In this document: one piece after another, positions 29,542 through 41,722 of the stretch
Layout of the letters: every line of letters starts with the position of its first letter
Numbering within the stretch: position 1 is the first letter of the stretch
Source of the DNA: Lodderomyces elongisporus
Taxonomy: Eukaryota > Ascomycota > Pichiomycetes > Serinales > Debaryomycetaceae
DNA length: 64,000 nucleotides
Direction of reading: 5' to 3'
NCBI RefSeq assembly: GCF_030384665.1
Contig: NC_083676.1
Location: 1,240,001 to 1,304,000 of the forward strand
Position numbers and translations under genes: made by a program
The notes under the pieces: model-generated
What the model saw: the letters and a program-made list of their open reading frames with translations, nothing else
Told to the model about the DNA's origin: nothing
Databases searched by the model: none

Positions 29542-32500
29542 TGTTTGTTCTTTCACTTCTGTTATCCGTGTTTATCACCGTTGAGTTTAGTCAAATGTAG
29601 AATAGTAGAAAAAAAGATAAAGGATAAAAGATGGAAAAGAAAAGGGGGAAGAGAGCTGGAAACTCTTGATGACAAATACAGATAGTACTTTTAAACTTTA
29701 TTGCACCCTTTCCTAGTCTTGATGAGTTGTAGGATTATTGGAGGTATTCTGTGAGAATATGAGTATCTGAAACAAAAGTACCAAAAACAAAACTGGACTC
29801 TATTTGCTTCTCTTTGTCGTCTTTTGATTGTTCAAACAAAAGTTGTATTTTTTTTTTCTTCTTCTTTGATTGATTTCTCAACTTGCCTATAATAATATTG
29901 ATAATTAATCAGATCAGCCTTGATAATGATGCATTCAATGTAGAGTAACTGAAATCAAAAAGGAAATTGAAGTGAAAAGAATTGGTAAAAATTTAAATTT
30001 AATATAAAATAAAATATAAAATAAATGTAACTGGGAAAGGTAGAGAGGTAATAGACCTATCTGGGAGGGAGAGAAAGAATGGCTGGTTCTAGGAGATTAT
30101 TATATATACTTATATGAGAAATGTTGAAAAGGAAAAAGAAAAGAAAAGTAAGAAAGTAAGTAAAAAAAAATGGTTTACTAGCTGTTGTTTGGGATTACAT
30201 TGGCGTACATGGACAAGCATTTTCATATATTTCTTGCCTGGATTGGCATATTTTCTTTTAAAGTTGCAAAAAAGAGAATAAAAAATAAAAATAAAATAAA
30301 AAATAAAATAAAATAAAGTAAAAAAATAAAATAAAAATAAAAAATTAAACCAAACCAAACCAAAGCAAAAAGCTTAGCTAGAAAAGAGAGATATAGAGAG
30401 GGTATATCGGTGTATAATGTATGTATGTATGGGTGTATACTTCACTATGGATTCCGAATTAGGAATCTGGTGTTGCAACAGAAAATAAAAAAAAAAAAAA
30501 GAATAAGAAAAAAAAGAAGGAATGAGATCAGACAAAAAGAGACTGAGAGTCCTTTACCAACTGTAAATTTGTAATATATAAAGAAATAAAGAAATAATAA
30601 AATATATGATATAATAAATATTGAAACCAAGTACAACAGAATCGAAATTGATGACGATTTCTGTTTGGAAGAAAGTTAAACAGCAAAGTTTAGTTAGCGT
30701 TTAGCCAATTCACAGTTATTATCGCTACCATATGACATTTCTTAGCTTACCCTTTTGTTCACTTATTATTTTGTATTGTCTTTCTTCTAACAAGATTTAT
30801 ACAAGAAAAAACAAAAAAAAAAAAAATAGAATAGAATAGATAAACAAAAAAACAAGCTAATTGGCGATGACAAATTCAGAAGTAACTTTGCAAACCACTT
30901 GCTCGATATACGTATATGTAGAAGGCTTACTTAGGCTAATTTTTATTCGGGCTTTACCTTGTCTAAATGTTTTGTCTTGATTTTTTTTTTTTTCAATTCA
31001 TTTCTTTTCTTGACTTTGTTCAGTCCTTTTTTTTTCTTTGAGCAATGTGTATAACTATTAAGTTGTTGCACTTTCTATATACACATGTTGTTACAACTGT
31101 ATCGAAAGTACTAGTCGTTATCTAAAACTTGTAAAGATCAAAAAGACAATTCAAGAGGAAAAAGTAAAAAAAGAAGTTGGAGGAAGACAACGAGAGTGCA
31201 ATAACATTAAGGAATAGTATATTATATGTTTAAAGTATACTTGAATCCAATTGAACGGAGGATGAAGAAGACGAGGGGGGTTCTATGTCTAATCTATGCT
31301 ATATATCGTACTGGACTTAATACCATCTTCTCCCTTTTTCCCCTGTCCAAACCGTATTGTTCAGTAGCACTGCCACGATGCACTAGAAAGCCAATATTAG
31401 CAACTGTTTCTTTTACTTCCACTTCTACTTTGATACTCATTCTTTCTCTTGTTTAAAAAAACAACACAAAATCAGACATTAATAAGAAAAGAAAAGTGAG
31501 AAGAAGAAAAAATATACATATGTATATATATATATATATATGTATGAGTATATGTGTAGTTTGTTATTAGTCTCTCTTGTTACACGCGTGTTTATTTCTC
31601 TGTCTATTTGTATACCTGTCTGTTGGTGGAATTAGCATTGAACACACGACCAAGAGTTTACAAAGAAACACCTTTAAAGCAAAAAGAAAAAAAAAAAAGT
31701 GGCTGTGCGGTAAAATTTCATTCAGTAAAGCTCATTGATAAAAAAGGAATACTAAAAAAAAATAAAATACAAGTTCTTAAAAAGGTCTAAAAACCAAAGT
31801 GCTCAAAGCTGATGAGATACAGAAAGAGTTTTCTCTTTTTTTTTTTTTTGTTTATTTGTTTTTCACTTTCCACTTTGCTCTACTCAATGAATGCATAATT
31901 AGATAAATGGGTAAATAAGTAAATGAATAAAACAACTAATTAGATTGTAGAATGGGTGAATTAAACATGGTAAAAGAGATAGAAGAGGCCATTTGATAAA
32001 TATGACCACTGACAAGTAAATCTAACTTAACTACATGGTGTCTTAATATGTTCCTGTTCAAATTCAACTGGTTGTGCTTAATAAAGAATGTAATGGAATA
32101 GAAGAGAAAAACCAAAAATACACCGCGTTTTTATTTTTTTTTAATTTTGATTTAAGAAAATCTGTAATAGATGCTATTAGTATCAACAAAGTAGACAGCT
32201 AGACACGTATTGTAAAAGGTGTAGATGGGGGGGCTTGTATTCAAAGGGTAGTATAAGTAAGTTGTGTTAGCAATGACATACCCAGTACATATACAAAAGG
32301 TTAAAAAAATAAAACTCAGAGAATCAAGAACAACTGAGAGTATAATAGAAGTAGTTTGTTATTCATCAACTCTTACTCTAACCTTTATCTTTCTGTTGCT
32401 CATACAATTGCATGGCTTACTTGTTCTATTGTCATATTTTTCGCAATTTATGCTCAAAAAGAAACTCTTGTTCTTCTTCATTTGGCTGTGGTTGTATATA

Positions 32501-32762
32501 TTTTAAATTCTTTTTTGTGATGTTACTTCATTTTTTATATAACATACATTTGATTTTGACGTGTTTGTGTCTCTATAATGTTTTAATACTCAAAAGAATC
32601 AAGACAGGACAGGAACTACGTTAACCTGATTCAGGGGCGGGGGGAAGGGTGGTGCAGCAATATCAAAACAAAGAAAATAGATATGAACATGAAAAATGAA
32701 AATGAAAATGATAAAAAAGAGAAAAATGGATGGACAAAAGTAACCCACTGCCACTTTTTCAT

Positions 32763-32773
32763 ACACACACACA

Positions 32774-32807
<34 letters not shown>
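32763..32807. repeat. Compound microsatellite (AC)n(TC)n
   Basis: Seven AC units pass directly into about fifteen TC units. Likely length-polymorphic. Confidence 0.9.
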
Positions 32808-32809
<2 letters not shown>

Positions 32810-33209
32810 TTCAATATGTGTCAACTTGATCTTTATATTTTTATTTATATTTTTATTTTTCTATCTTTATTTTGTTCCTGATACTAACATTATACTACTT
32901 GTTAATAAAAGGGATCGTCACACAACATGGCACGTGATATTGATCTAGACCTGTTATGATTCTAATTCTGATTTATAGTTTATATTACCTCTACACTAAA
33001 TTTAAGTATACTCTTATTCTATTCTTGTTTTTCATTTTTATTTATTTATATATATATATATTTTTTTTAGGGGGAGAAGAGAAGTAATGACGTAGTTGGC
33101 AAATTTGTTGTATGTGTTTTATATACTAAATAAAGCCATAGATGAATTGGGTTGGATTGGGTTGGGAGGCTTGAACCTAATGGGGTGCTAAGCGTGTGAG
33201 TTTGTGCAA

Positions 33210-33228
33210 GGATATTCGTCTAATATCC
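33210..33228. other. 7-bp perfect hairpin GGATATT-CGTCT-AATATCC
   Basis: The stem is perfect with a 5-nt loop, in a GC-richer island that begins with TTGGGTTGGATTGGGTTGGG at 33,148. A structured RNA element or factor site is possible; nothing identifies it. Confidence 0.4.
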
Positions 33229-34883
33229 CGCCTCTGTTTCAATTGCTAAGCCAAATCATTGAAATAAAAACAGAAAATTTTTTTTGCTGTTATTACTGTT
33301 GTTGTGAAAAATAATCATATAAAAATAAAAAACAGTACTATATTTTTGAAAATGTAAACAAAAGACAATTATGAAAAAAAAAATAAAAATTCGACAACAA
33401 CCGCAATCGAGAATTTCTTTTTTTCTTTTCCTTTCTTTGATTTCTAGTTTTGTGTAACTGTACAATTCCCAAACATTTGATAACGTTGAATGCTGCCTTT
33501 GGTCTTTGTGCTTTTCACACAAAAAAAAAAAAAAAAAAACTTTTATCCGACTCTACCCTTTCAATTGCTAGAGCTACCACATGGCCTCGACAAAAAAAAA
33601 AAAATTCAACAACAACAACAACCATAACCATAACCATCTATTGTAGATCTCTATTGTACTATAGGGGGAGGTGGAATATAAGAAGTAAAGGACATTTTTC
33701 CATAATAAAAAAAATAAAAAAATGAAAATAAAAATAAAAATAACAGAGAGAGATTGACTGTAAACGCAAAAGTAACAACACAATTCTAGTATACTCTATT
33801 CTATCATTCAATCAATCAGTAAATCTTTCCTTTTACTTTCACATTTCTTTCCACCCCTTCTCTCCTCCTTCTTCTTCTTCTTCTCCTTCTTTTTATCCAA
33901 CAACTTCATCAAGAAGAAGTCCTTTTATTGGCCTTGAGTTATTGCAAATTCTAACAGCATACACTATACATCATATCCTCACTCGTTAACCATATTAAAC
34001 ACGACATTCCTTTACAATCACAATTGTGTAAATTTCATTCAGCTTATTGTGCTCAAGCAAAAAAAAAAAAAAATAATTACAATAATAGAAGAAGAAGAAA
34101 AAAAAAAATTATTTCTTAGCCTAGAACACTATATACTTGAACCCAGTGTTTCTCATTGCTCAGAATTTGCATATTAATAGAAACTTTGAATCAACAACAA
34201 CAGTAACAACAGTAACAACAACTACAACAAGAAAAACTACTATTACCACTATATCAAAGTCAAAGTCAAAGCTATTATCAACACCCATCAAGATCAACTG
34301 CTTTGTCCATTTCTTTTCTTTTCAAGACTTACTCCCCAAGAAATCAAGAAATTTGTTATTATTTTTCTGGCCACTTTTACCAGATACTATTAAATAATAA
34401 ATTATATATTATTATTATTTTTTTTTTGTTCATCCTTTTTCCCCTTCATTTCTCGACTTTTTCACTCCAACCATTCAACTCATCCACCGTCCTAGTCGAT
34501 CTCACTAGCATAACTTTGCATCTTCCCCTTTTTTAGCCAAAGATCTCAATCTAAGATCTATAGATATCTATTCTTTCAAGCGCAAATCCAATTTTGTTTC
34601 CTTTTCTTTACTTAACTTTTACCCACAAAGAAAAGAACAAGACGAAACTATTTGAAAAACAACATAATTAATTGGTTTTTTTTTATAAGGGATCCAAAGA
34701 GAAGAAGAAAAAATAAAATAAAATAGGGAAAAAAAACCTGGCCAAGACCTTTATCCAATCCTGTCAAGAAAATAATTAAAAAAAAAAAGAGACTAACTCA
34801 AGAAAAAAAAAAACAGAAGGTCGAAACAGAAACCAAAACGGAATAACTTAATATAGAGAAATAAAAAAGAGAGATAAGGGATC

Positions 34884-37124
34884 ATGTCTTCACAAAGGGA
34901 TCTTACTTTTAACACTCCGAAATTATCGGTAAACGATGCTAATACACATGATGAACATGGAGAACATGCATCACCCGAATTCCAGGCACATAATCCATTC
35001 GCAGACGATGAAGCAGATATCTCGTCATTCTCATCTTCATCACAAAATCACCAACAACAACATCAACATCAAAACCAACAACACCAAAACCAACACCAAC
35101 ACCAATATCAACCATATAACCAGGAAGACGACCTGCTGTTCACTCAACAAGATGCAGCAGAATACGAAAGACCATTCAACAACACCTACAGCGGCTACCA
35201 TTCTAATGCCGGCAGCTCAAACTACTTGATCAACGACAACTCCGATGCCGAAGATACCTCGCGATTCCTCAACCGAGATTATAGCAACCAAAACAACAAT
35301 ATTGTTGATGTTCAGGCCAGAGCTCCAAGTAGCAGATACGCCGATTCGCCGCACTTGCAAACATCAAGTCCCGCAGAATTCGACAGGTACCCATCTGTAG
35401 CCGGTTCAAGAAAAGTATCATCAACATCATTATCATCACACTTTTACCAAAACAATGAAAAAGCAAAATCGGCTCAGTCGCGTGACCGCTACATCTCACA
35501 CTCCTCATCAACAAATTCCATGGATGACACTTCCTCTAGGAAATCCACAACACCATTCACCGAGGATCTCAGTCCCTTTGGCGGATACCCGGCATCGTCA
35601 TTCCCATTGAGCATCGATGAAAAAGAACCTGACGATTACTTGCATAACCCAGACCCAGTCAAGGATGCAGAGTATGAGAAAAATAGGTTTGTGTACGACA
35701 TGAAAAACTTGGACAGAAGATCATTGGGAGGTTTAATAGGGTTGATTGTTATGGCATTGGGTGCACTCTGTGTGTTTGTTGTGCTTCCAGCATTGACTTA
35801 TTCTGGTGCCACAGAACACTACAAACCAGAATCATATGAAGTCTTGACTAGATACTCATACCCAATGTTGAGTGCCATTAGACAATCATTGATCGACCCT
35901 GATACGCCACTGGATGCAATGCTGAAAAAGTCCAAACTGGGTGATACCTGGCCCTTGGTGTTTAGTGACGAGTTCAACGTTGAAGGTAGAACGTTTTACG
36001 ATGGCGATGATCAATTCTTCACGGCACCTGACTTGCATTATGATGCCACCAAGGATTTAGAATGGTATGACCCCGACGCAGTCACCACAGCAAATGGTAC
36101 TTTGAAATTGCGTATGGATGCATTCAAGAACCACAATTTGTACTATAGATCAGGTATGGTTCAATCATGGAACAAGTTTTGTTTCACCGAAGGAAGAATC
36201 GAAATCTCGGCTAGATTACCCAACTACGGAAACATCACTGGTTTATGGCCAGGTTTGTGGACAATGGGTAATTTGGGCAGACCTGGATATCTCGCTTCTA
36301 CCGAGGGTGTTTGGCCATACTCGTATAACTCGTGTGATGCGGGAATCACACCAAACCAATCATCTCCAGATGGAATCTCATACTTGCCAGGACAAAGACT
36401 TAATAAATGTACTTGTACAGGAGAATCGCATCCAAACCCTGGTGTTGGTCGTGGTGCACCCGAAATTGATGTTATTGAAGGTGAAGTCATGACCGATTCC
36501 TCGGGTGACAAGGCCAATAATGGTGTTGCTTCGCAATCGTTGCAATTGGCACCCATGGATATATGGTATATGCCAGACTACGACTTTATTGAAATCTACA
36601 ACAATTCCGTCACTACAATGAACACCTATGCTGGTGGACCATTCCAGCAAGCTTTCTCAGCAACCACAACCTTAAATGTCACATGGTACGAAAAGGGTGA
36701 TCATGCACACAACTATCAAAATTACGGGTTTGAATACTTGAATGACGATGATACTGGGTACTTGCGGTGGTTTGTTGGCCAGGATCCCACTCTTACAGTG
36801 TACCTGACAGCTTTGCATGCAGATGGAAATATTGGTGCAAGAACCTTATCTAAAGAGCCAATGTCAATTATTATGAACTTGGGTATCTCAAACAATTGGG
36901 CATATATCGATTGGAATGCAATACATTTCCCCGTTACTATGCAGATCGATTACGTGAGATTATACCAACCTGAAGATTCTATTAATGTTGGTTGTGATCC
37001 AGATGATTATCCAACATACGATTATATTCAAGACCATTTGGATATTTACGAAAATGTCAACTTGACAAGTTTCGAAGATGCTGGGTACACATTCCCAAAA
37101 AACAAACTTACAGGCTGTCTGTAG
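34884..37124 (+). CDS. KRE6: Beta-1,6-glucan synthesis protein, KRE6/SKN1 family (copy 2)
   Basis: 746 residues, close to recalled C. albicans Kre6 length. Same layout as copy 1: cytosolic tail rich in Gln/His/Asn (residues ~50-75), the conserved block SPFGGYPASSFPLSIDEKEP, one membrane span at ~281-306, then the lumenal GH16-like domain with E527-I-D529-V-I-E532. The C-terminus ends KLTGC plus one CTG-coded residue, where copy 1 stops at C. The CTG at 36804-36806 (residue 641) sits where copy 1 has a TCA serine, supporting CUG as serine. Compared with copy 1 it carries a short insert after the catalytic motif (TDSSGDKANNG). KRE6/SKN1 naming between the copies is provisional. Confidence 0.86.
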   Translation: MSSQRDLTFNTPKLSVNDANTHDEHGEHASPEFQAHNPFADDEADISSFSSSSQNHQQQHQHQNQQHQNQHQHQYQPYNQEDDLLFTQQDAAEYERPFNNTYSGYHSNAGSSNYLINDNSDAEDTSRFLNRDYSNQNNNIVDVQARAPSSRYADSPHLQTSSPAEFDRYPSVAGSRKVSSTSLSSHFYQNNEKAKSAQSRDRYISHSSSTNSMDDTSSRKSTTPFTEDLSPFGGYPASSFPLSIDEKEPDDYLHNPDPVKDAEYEKNRFVYDMKNLDRRSLGGLIGLIVMALGALCVFVVLPALTYSGATEHYKPESYEVLTRYSYPMLSAIRQSLIDPDTPLDAMLKKSKLGDTWPLVFSDEFNVEGRTFYDGDDQFFTAPDLHYDATKDLEWYDPDAVTTANGTLKLRMDAFKNHNLYYRSGMVQSWNKFCFTEGRIEISARLPNYGNITGLWPGLWTMGNLGRPGYLASTEGVWPYSYNSCDAGITPNQSSPDGISYLPGQRLNKCTCTGESHPNPGVGRGAPEIDVIEGEVMTDSSGDKANNGVASQSLQLAPMDIWYMPDYDFIEIYNNSVTTMNTYAGGPFQQAFSATTTLNVTWYEKGDHAHNYQNYGFEYLNDDDTGYLRWFVGQDPTLTVYLTALHADGNIGARTLSKEPMSIIMNLGISNNWAYIDWNAIHFPVTMQIDYVRLYQPEDSINVGCDPDDYPTYDYIQDHLDIYENVNLTSFEDAGYTFPKNKLTGCL

Positions 37125-37669
37125 GTAAAACAGTTTTTTTACTATTAGAGTCAATATTAGAGTTTTAAATTTATAGATTTGATTGCATTTTTTTTTTTTT
37201 TTTGCATTTGCGTTTATCTTTTTCTCACTTCTCTTTACCTTTTGTCTGTAGTCGAAATCAACAGATTTTTTGTTGCAAAAAATTAATAATAAAAAAAATG
37301 GAAAAAAAAAAAGTCTTGAGAGGTAGAGCAGTTCCTTTAGTGGACTCTAATAAAGAACAATTGTGGCATGATAAAGCAATGAAGAATGAAGGAAAGAAAA
37401 TAAAAAGAAAGAGATGTACGGTATGTGCATGTGTTTGTGTGTGTGTTTGTGCATGTGTCTGTGCCTGTGCCTGTGCTTGCGTTCTGTTTCTGTGTATAAC
37501 TCCACAATTGATTCAATTGCAATAATCTCGACCACAGTTTTATTCATGGTGTCCACAAACAACCTCAATTGGTATCATATGAAGATAAAAAAAAACATCA
37601 AAATTAACTACAATGGCAATGACAATAGTATTACATCATCATCACCCGCAGCATCATCATCATTATCAT

Positions 37670-37702
<33 letters not shown>

Positions 37703-38210
37703 CAAAAATAGGTTGAGACAATGTCTGATTTGCTTTGTACAATATCAAAATATTATCCCTCAATAATCCGTTCCCATGTTGAGCAAAGTAGGGATCTAGA
37801 ATAATGATTAATGTTGATAATGAAGACATTTCCAGACATTTTCATAAAATTGACAGAAGCCACAGTTTTAATTTTATAAAAAACAAAGTAGAGAAAGAGA
37901 GAACAAAGGTTTACTTAGAAATCAATCAAACACATTTAATACACAAATACTTACTTAGACGGTTTTTTTCATGTACATATACACAGTTTTGAAACCATCC
38001 GTTCCGACTAGCGTTGTCTTTTTTTATTTATTGTTGTTTCTTCACTATCTACTATGTTGGAGTTTTCTTTTTTCTTTATTCTTGTTTTTTTGTTTGTTTT
38101 GGAATAACCACAGTCTTTTGTTGCATTTATAAAGGTCTCTTATTCCTCGATAATAATGAGTTGAGCCAGCATTTGCTTAATTTCTTTCCACCAATTAACT
38201 CTAGAAACCA
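37125..38210. other. Intergenic KRE6/SKN1 copy 2 to flavin monooxygenase 1
   Basis: 1.1 kb without a recognised gene. Contains a T-run at 37,189-37,203, a TGTGTG/TGTGCC purine-pyrimidine alternating tract at 37,425-37,475, and (AGT)10 at 37,671-37,700. The last few hundred bases are the monooxygenase promoter. Confidence 0.45.
37671..37700. repeat. (AGT)10 microsatellite
   Basis: Ten perfect AGT units preceded by ATC/ATT-rich repeats. Confidence 0.9.
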
Positions 38211-40001
38211 ATGACAGTAGAAATTCCAAATATCAAATCCATTGCCATAATTGGGGCGGGTCCCGGTGGTCTTGCCTCGCTTTATGAATTTCTTCATACA
38301 AATAAAGATGGTACGTCCACTATTCGTGACCCCAAATCCCATACAGCTCCATCACCAGGAAACTACCCCAAAGCGGCTGATCCAGCATTTGATAAGATAG
38401 TTGTGTTTGAACAAAAGGATCACCCCGGTGGGATTTGGGCTCCAGCTACTTTGGAAGCAGATTTGCCAGTACCACCTCAGGAAATATTAGATGCTGAAAA
38501 CTATAATGACCCTAGGTACGTGAGACCGAGAACTGAAGTGCCTGAAGGCGTCAAAGGTGCAACTGTTGATAAGCCTTTTGTCACGAAAGGTGAACCAAAT
38601 ACAAAAAGTGGAAACTTTAAAGTTCGCAAGCAAGCTGAAGTACCGGAAACTGAGGTTAATAAGTCCGAGGGTGAGCAATTGATTGATGAATTGCAATGGA
38701 AAAGAACTGGTATTTTCCCATTTTTATTCACAAACATTCCACAACGTTTTACTAGATTTAGTTACTTGCCCGATGAAGAAGAGTTTCACAACAAGCAAAG
38801 AAAGATTTATCCCTTTTTGACCCATCAAGAATTGTCTCAAAAATTTACCGATTTTGTTGAGCAAGAGAATTTACTAGAATACATTAGATTAAATTCCGCT
38901 GTGGAGAATGTCGCCAAGGATAAAGACACTGGAAAATGGATTATCACAGTTAGACATCCTCAACAGAATGGTGATAATTTGTGGTACCAAGAAGAGTTTG
39001 ATGCCGTTGTTGTATCGAATGGTCATTATACTGTGCCATATTTTCCGCACATTAATGGTCTTGCCGAGTATAATGCCAACTTCCCCAACCAGCTTATTCA
39101 CGCCAAAAGTTTTAGAGATCTTGAGGATTTCAAGGATAAGGATGTCTTGGTAGTGGGAGGTAGTATTTCCACAGCAAACTTGTTGCAATACATTGTTCCT
39201 GTGGCCAAATCAGTCACTAACTCTAAGAGGGGTAAACATTTGGTTTTTGCGTATATCAATGATGCATTGGTATCGAAAGGGATCGATCCTAGACCGGAAA
39301 TTAGTTACATTGACCCCAAATCGGGTGAGTTTTATTTTACTGATGGTACACTGGGAAAATATGATAAGGTACTTTTCACCACTGGTTATCATTACCATTT
39401 CCCCTTTTTCAATCCTCAAGACAACTACCTCAGCTTGGTCAACCCTGGTAATTTGTCGCGTGTTGGTGGGTTGTATCTCCACACGATTGATCAGAAAGAT
39501 CCCACCTTGGGAACCGTTGGTATTATTGTTTCGCATTTGAACTTTCATACGATTGAGGCAAGTGCTGCTGCTCTTGCAGGTGTCTGGTCTGGTGCATCAT
39601 CTTTACCAAATGTTGATCCTGAGCAAAAAAAGTGGGAAGATGATTTAGTCAACACTAGAGGTAATTCTCTTTTCTTCCATTTCTACGACAATCATGGAGC
39701 TAAAGAGATTATTGATGACTTGGAGCAATACTTCGCCAAGGGTAGATATAATCCATTGATTCGTGATGGTGAGTTTGTCGATGAGATTGATAAAGGTAGT
39801 GACTATTTGGAAAAATTGTTTTACGGCTTGAAAGATAAGACTATTGCGATTGAGGAAACAAACGATTGGAAGAATGAAACAGGGAAAGGAGAGATTACAA
39901 AAACAGAAAAGAGTACGAAACAAGACAGTGAGATACCCCTGTTGCAAAAAGGAGTTGCCGGTATCTCTGTTGCTGAAGTTCCTACAACTGTTCCTGCCTA
40001 A
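38211..40001 (+). CDS. FAD-dependent monooxygenase, FMO-like (tandem copy 1)
   Basis: 596 residues. The N-terminal FAD-binding motif is IIGAGPGGLAS (~residues 13-23), followed by GGIWAP, typical of flavin-containing monooxygenases. The FMO-type identifying segment is FPNQLIHAKSF, near residue 290. The NADPH-binding motif reads VVGGSISTAN near 315. FTTGYHY corresponds to the late TGY motif. These enzymes use NADPH and oxygen to oxygenate soft nucleophiles; yeast Fmo1 oxidises thiols in the ER. No signal peptide or membrane span is evident. It has a 35-residue charged C-terminal tail absent from copy 2. Substrate unknown. Confidence 0.87.
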   Translation: MTVEIPNIKSIAIIGAGPGGLASLYEFLHTNKDGTSTIRDPKSHTAPSPGNYPKAADPAFDKIVVFEQKDHPGGIWAPATLEADLPVPPQEILDAENYNDPRYVRPRTEVPEGVKGATVDKPFVTKGEPNTKSGNFKVRKQAEVPETEVNKSEGEQLIDELQWKRTGIFPFLFTNIPQRFTRFSYLPDEEEFHNKQRKIYPFLTHQELSQKFTDFVEQENLLEYIRLNSAVENVAKDKDTGKWIITVRHPQQNGDNLWYQEEFDAVVVSNGHYTVPYFPHINGLAEYNANFPNQLIHAKSFRDLEDFKDKDVLVVGGSISTANLLQYIVPVAKSVTNSKRGKHLVFAYINDALVSKGIDPRPEISYIDPKSGEFYFTDGTLGKYDKVLFTTGYHYHFPFFNPQDNYLSLVNPGNLSRVGGLYLHTIDQKDPTLGTVGIIVSHLNFHTIEASAAALAGVWSGASSLPNVDPEQKKWEDDLVNTRGNSLFFHFYDNHGAKEIIDDLEQYFAKGRYNPLIRDGEFVDEIDKGSDYLEKLFYGLKDKTIAIEETNDWKNETGKGEITKTEKSTKQDSEIPLLQKGVAGISVAEVPTTVPA

Positions 40002-41722
40002 TGTAACATTTGTTGCTGCTGTTGTTGTCGCTGTTGATGTTGATGATTTTGGTTTATCGTTATTTATTCTTTCTTTTTTTTTTCTCTCCTGCTTATCTAA
40101 AGATTTTTATGTAGAGTTTTCTAATAAATGATTTTCTTACCAAAACATTTTTCGCAGTCAAATTGAAATCAAGAATAAAAAAAAAAATTGGTTTGATTTT
40201 GAAGCAAAAGAGTTTTCGTTCTGATACGGTATTTTGTGAATGAAGTTTAATTTCCCGGTGATTTGTTTTTTTTTTATACAAAATGTTCAAACGAACCAAT
40301 GGAGAAGCATGGTTTTCTTTTTCTTTCAAGTTTATCAGGATGGTGTATATCTTATCCAAACATTCTTGATTGCTTTTGTTTTTTTCTTTTTCTTTTTCTT
40401 TTTTAGTTTTTTTTTTTTCGAAATCCGCATAATATTCAAACATGTACTTGCAAGCATAGTAGGTTTGGTCCTAGAATCAATCAATTTATCTTTTGTTTTG
40501 TAAATATTTGCGAAGAAATTGACTAAAAGGTGTAAGAATCAGTGTTTACATTCTACAATTTGATAAATCACATGTTTCTTTTGTGCATTGATAGGCTCAA
40601 CTGGAATAACATTTATACCATTGGCTCAACAGTGAAAGCCGCTTTGAAAAAGCTTTTGGGTGGAGATTTCTGTTCTTCTTCTTTTCTTTTTTTTTTTATT
40701 ATTCAGTTTACTTACAGGTTTTGCCAGTGCTCATAATCAAATGCCAACTGTGGCGAGCTTTGTAATGTCGCAAGATAATCAATCTTCCGCAACATTGGAT
40801 AAAAGGCAAAAAACAGCAAAATACAGCAAAAAAAACACACACACACACACACACACACACTTACACACACCTTTCCTCGCTTCCAACTCCCTCCCACCCC
40901 GTCAAGAAGAACTACACATTTCCTTCCTTTGTTAAATTTAACAATTTCTCAACCTTGAATTATACTACAAACCATAGAGTAATATGTTTCTGAATGCTGG
41001 AAATTACATTAAAAATTTAGCAAAATTTCTATAGCCAAGCAGTTTGATAAGCTTTCCCTTTTCCTTTTCTAATTTTTTCTTAATCAATCAAAGTTTCAAT
41101 ATCGTGTTTGAATAAATAAAACAGATAGATAGAATGACAACATGAGGAAATGACCAGTCAATAAAGGAACTTTTGAGATAGAGCCCAACAACAACAACAA
41201 CAATTATATGAAAACTCTGTTTGTAGCTGGCATCGTTGTTTTATTGTTGAATATAAACTATAATTATGCAAGAGGTGGTAAACGTAATTTCCAACTCAAA
41301 TGAGACCTTCTGGGGAACATTGTACCAAGAAGAAGCAAAGAAAACAAAGAAAACAAAAAAATAAAAGCAAAGAAAAATTGAAATATTGAATTGATTAAAA
41401 GATGAAGAATAAACACCAAAAATTTGGAAATCAACAACAATAGCAGATTCATATTTGAATAGTATATATCTTTTATTTCCTCCACAGTAGAAAACTGTGC
41501 AAATTAAAGAGACCCGAGTATGGTGCAGTTGGCAATATAACCAAATCAGTTTCAAATCAAATAAGTAAATAAAAAAAGATACAAATCAAATCTGAAAAAC
41601 ATTATCCTCACTTTTTATCTACACTGTTGCATTCTTTTACTTGCTTGTCAAAAACAAGTTTAACAAAATAAAAGTTCAAAAAATTCATAAAAAAAAAAAG
41701 GGGAAAACGAATAGATAAAAAT
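40002..41722. other. Intergenic between the two monooxygenase genes
   Basis: 1.7 kb, no gene recognised. Contains T-runs, (AC)13 at 40,835-40,860 and an (ACA)n run near 41,190-41,203. The length exceeds a typical tandem-gene spacer, so the second gene probably has its own full promoter. Confidence 0.45.
40835..40860. repeat. (AC)13 microsatellite
   Basis: Thirteen perfect AC units. Confidence 0.9.

Larger units (their letters stand above)
29542..34883. other. 5.3-kb gene-free region between divergent KRE6/SKN1 paralogues
   Basis: No credible protein gene on either strand; ORFs here are short and low-complexity. Contents: (AAAAT)n tract near 30,280-30,350; TA tracts at 31,523-31,541 and 33,047-33,062; (AC)7 then (TC)n at 32,763-32,807; a G-rich patch at 32,633-32,655 (AGGGGCGGGG); a G-rich plus hairpin island at 33,148-33,230; pyrimidine-rich DNA up to the right-hand gene. 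It probably holds long 5' UTRs and two large promoters, and may hold a non-coding RNA. Confidence 0.55.

Noticed and set aside
30110..30358. Phe-rich ORF in the 5.3-kb gap
   Set aside because: Antisense of an (AAAAT)n tract; no protein-like composition.
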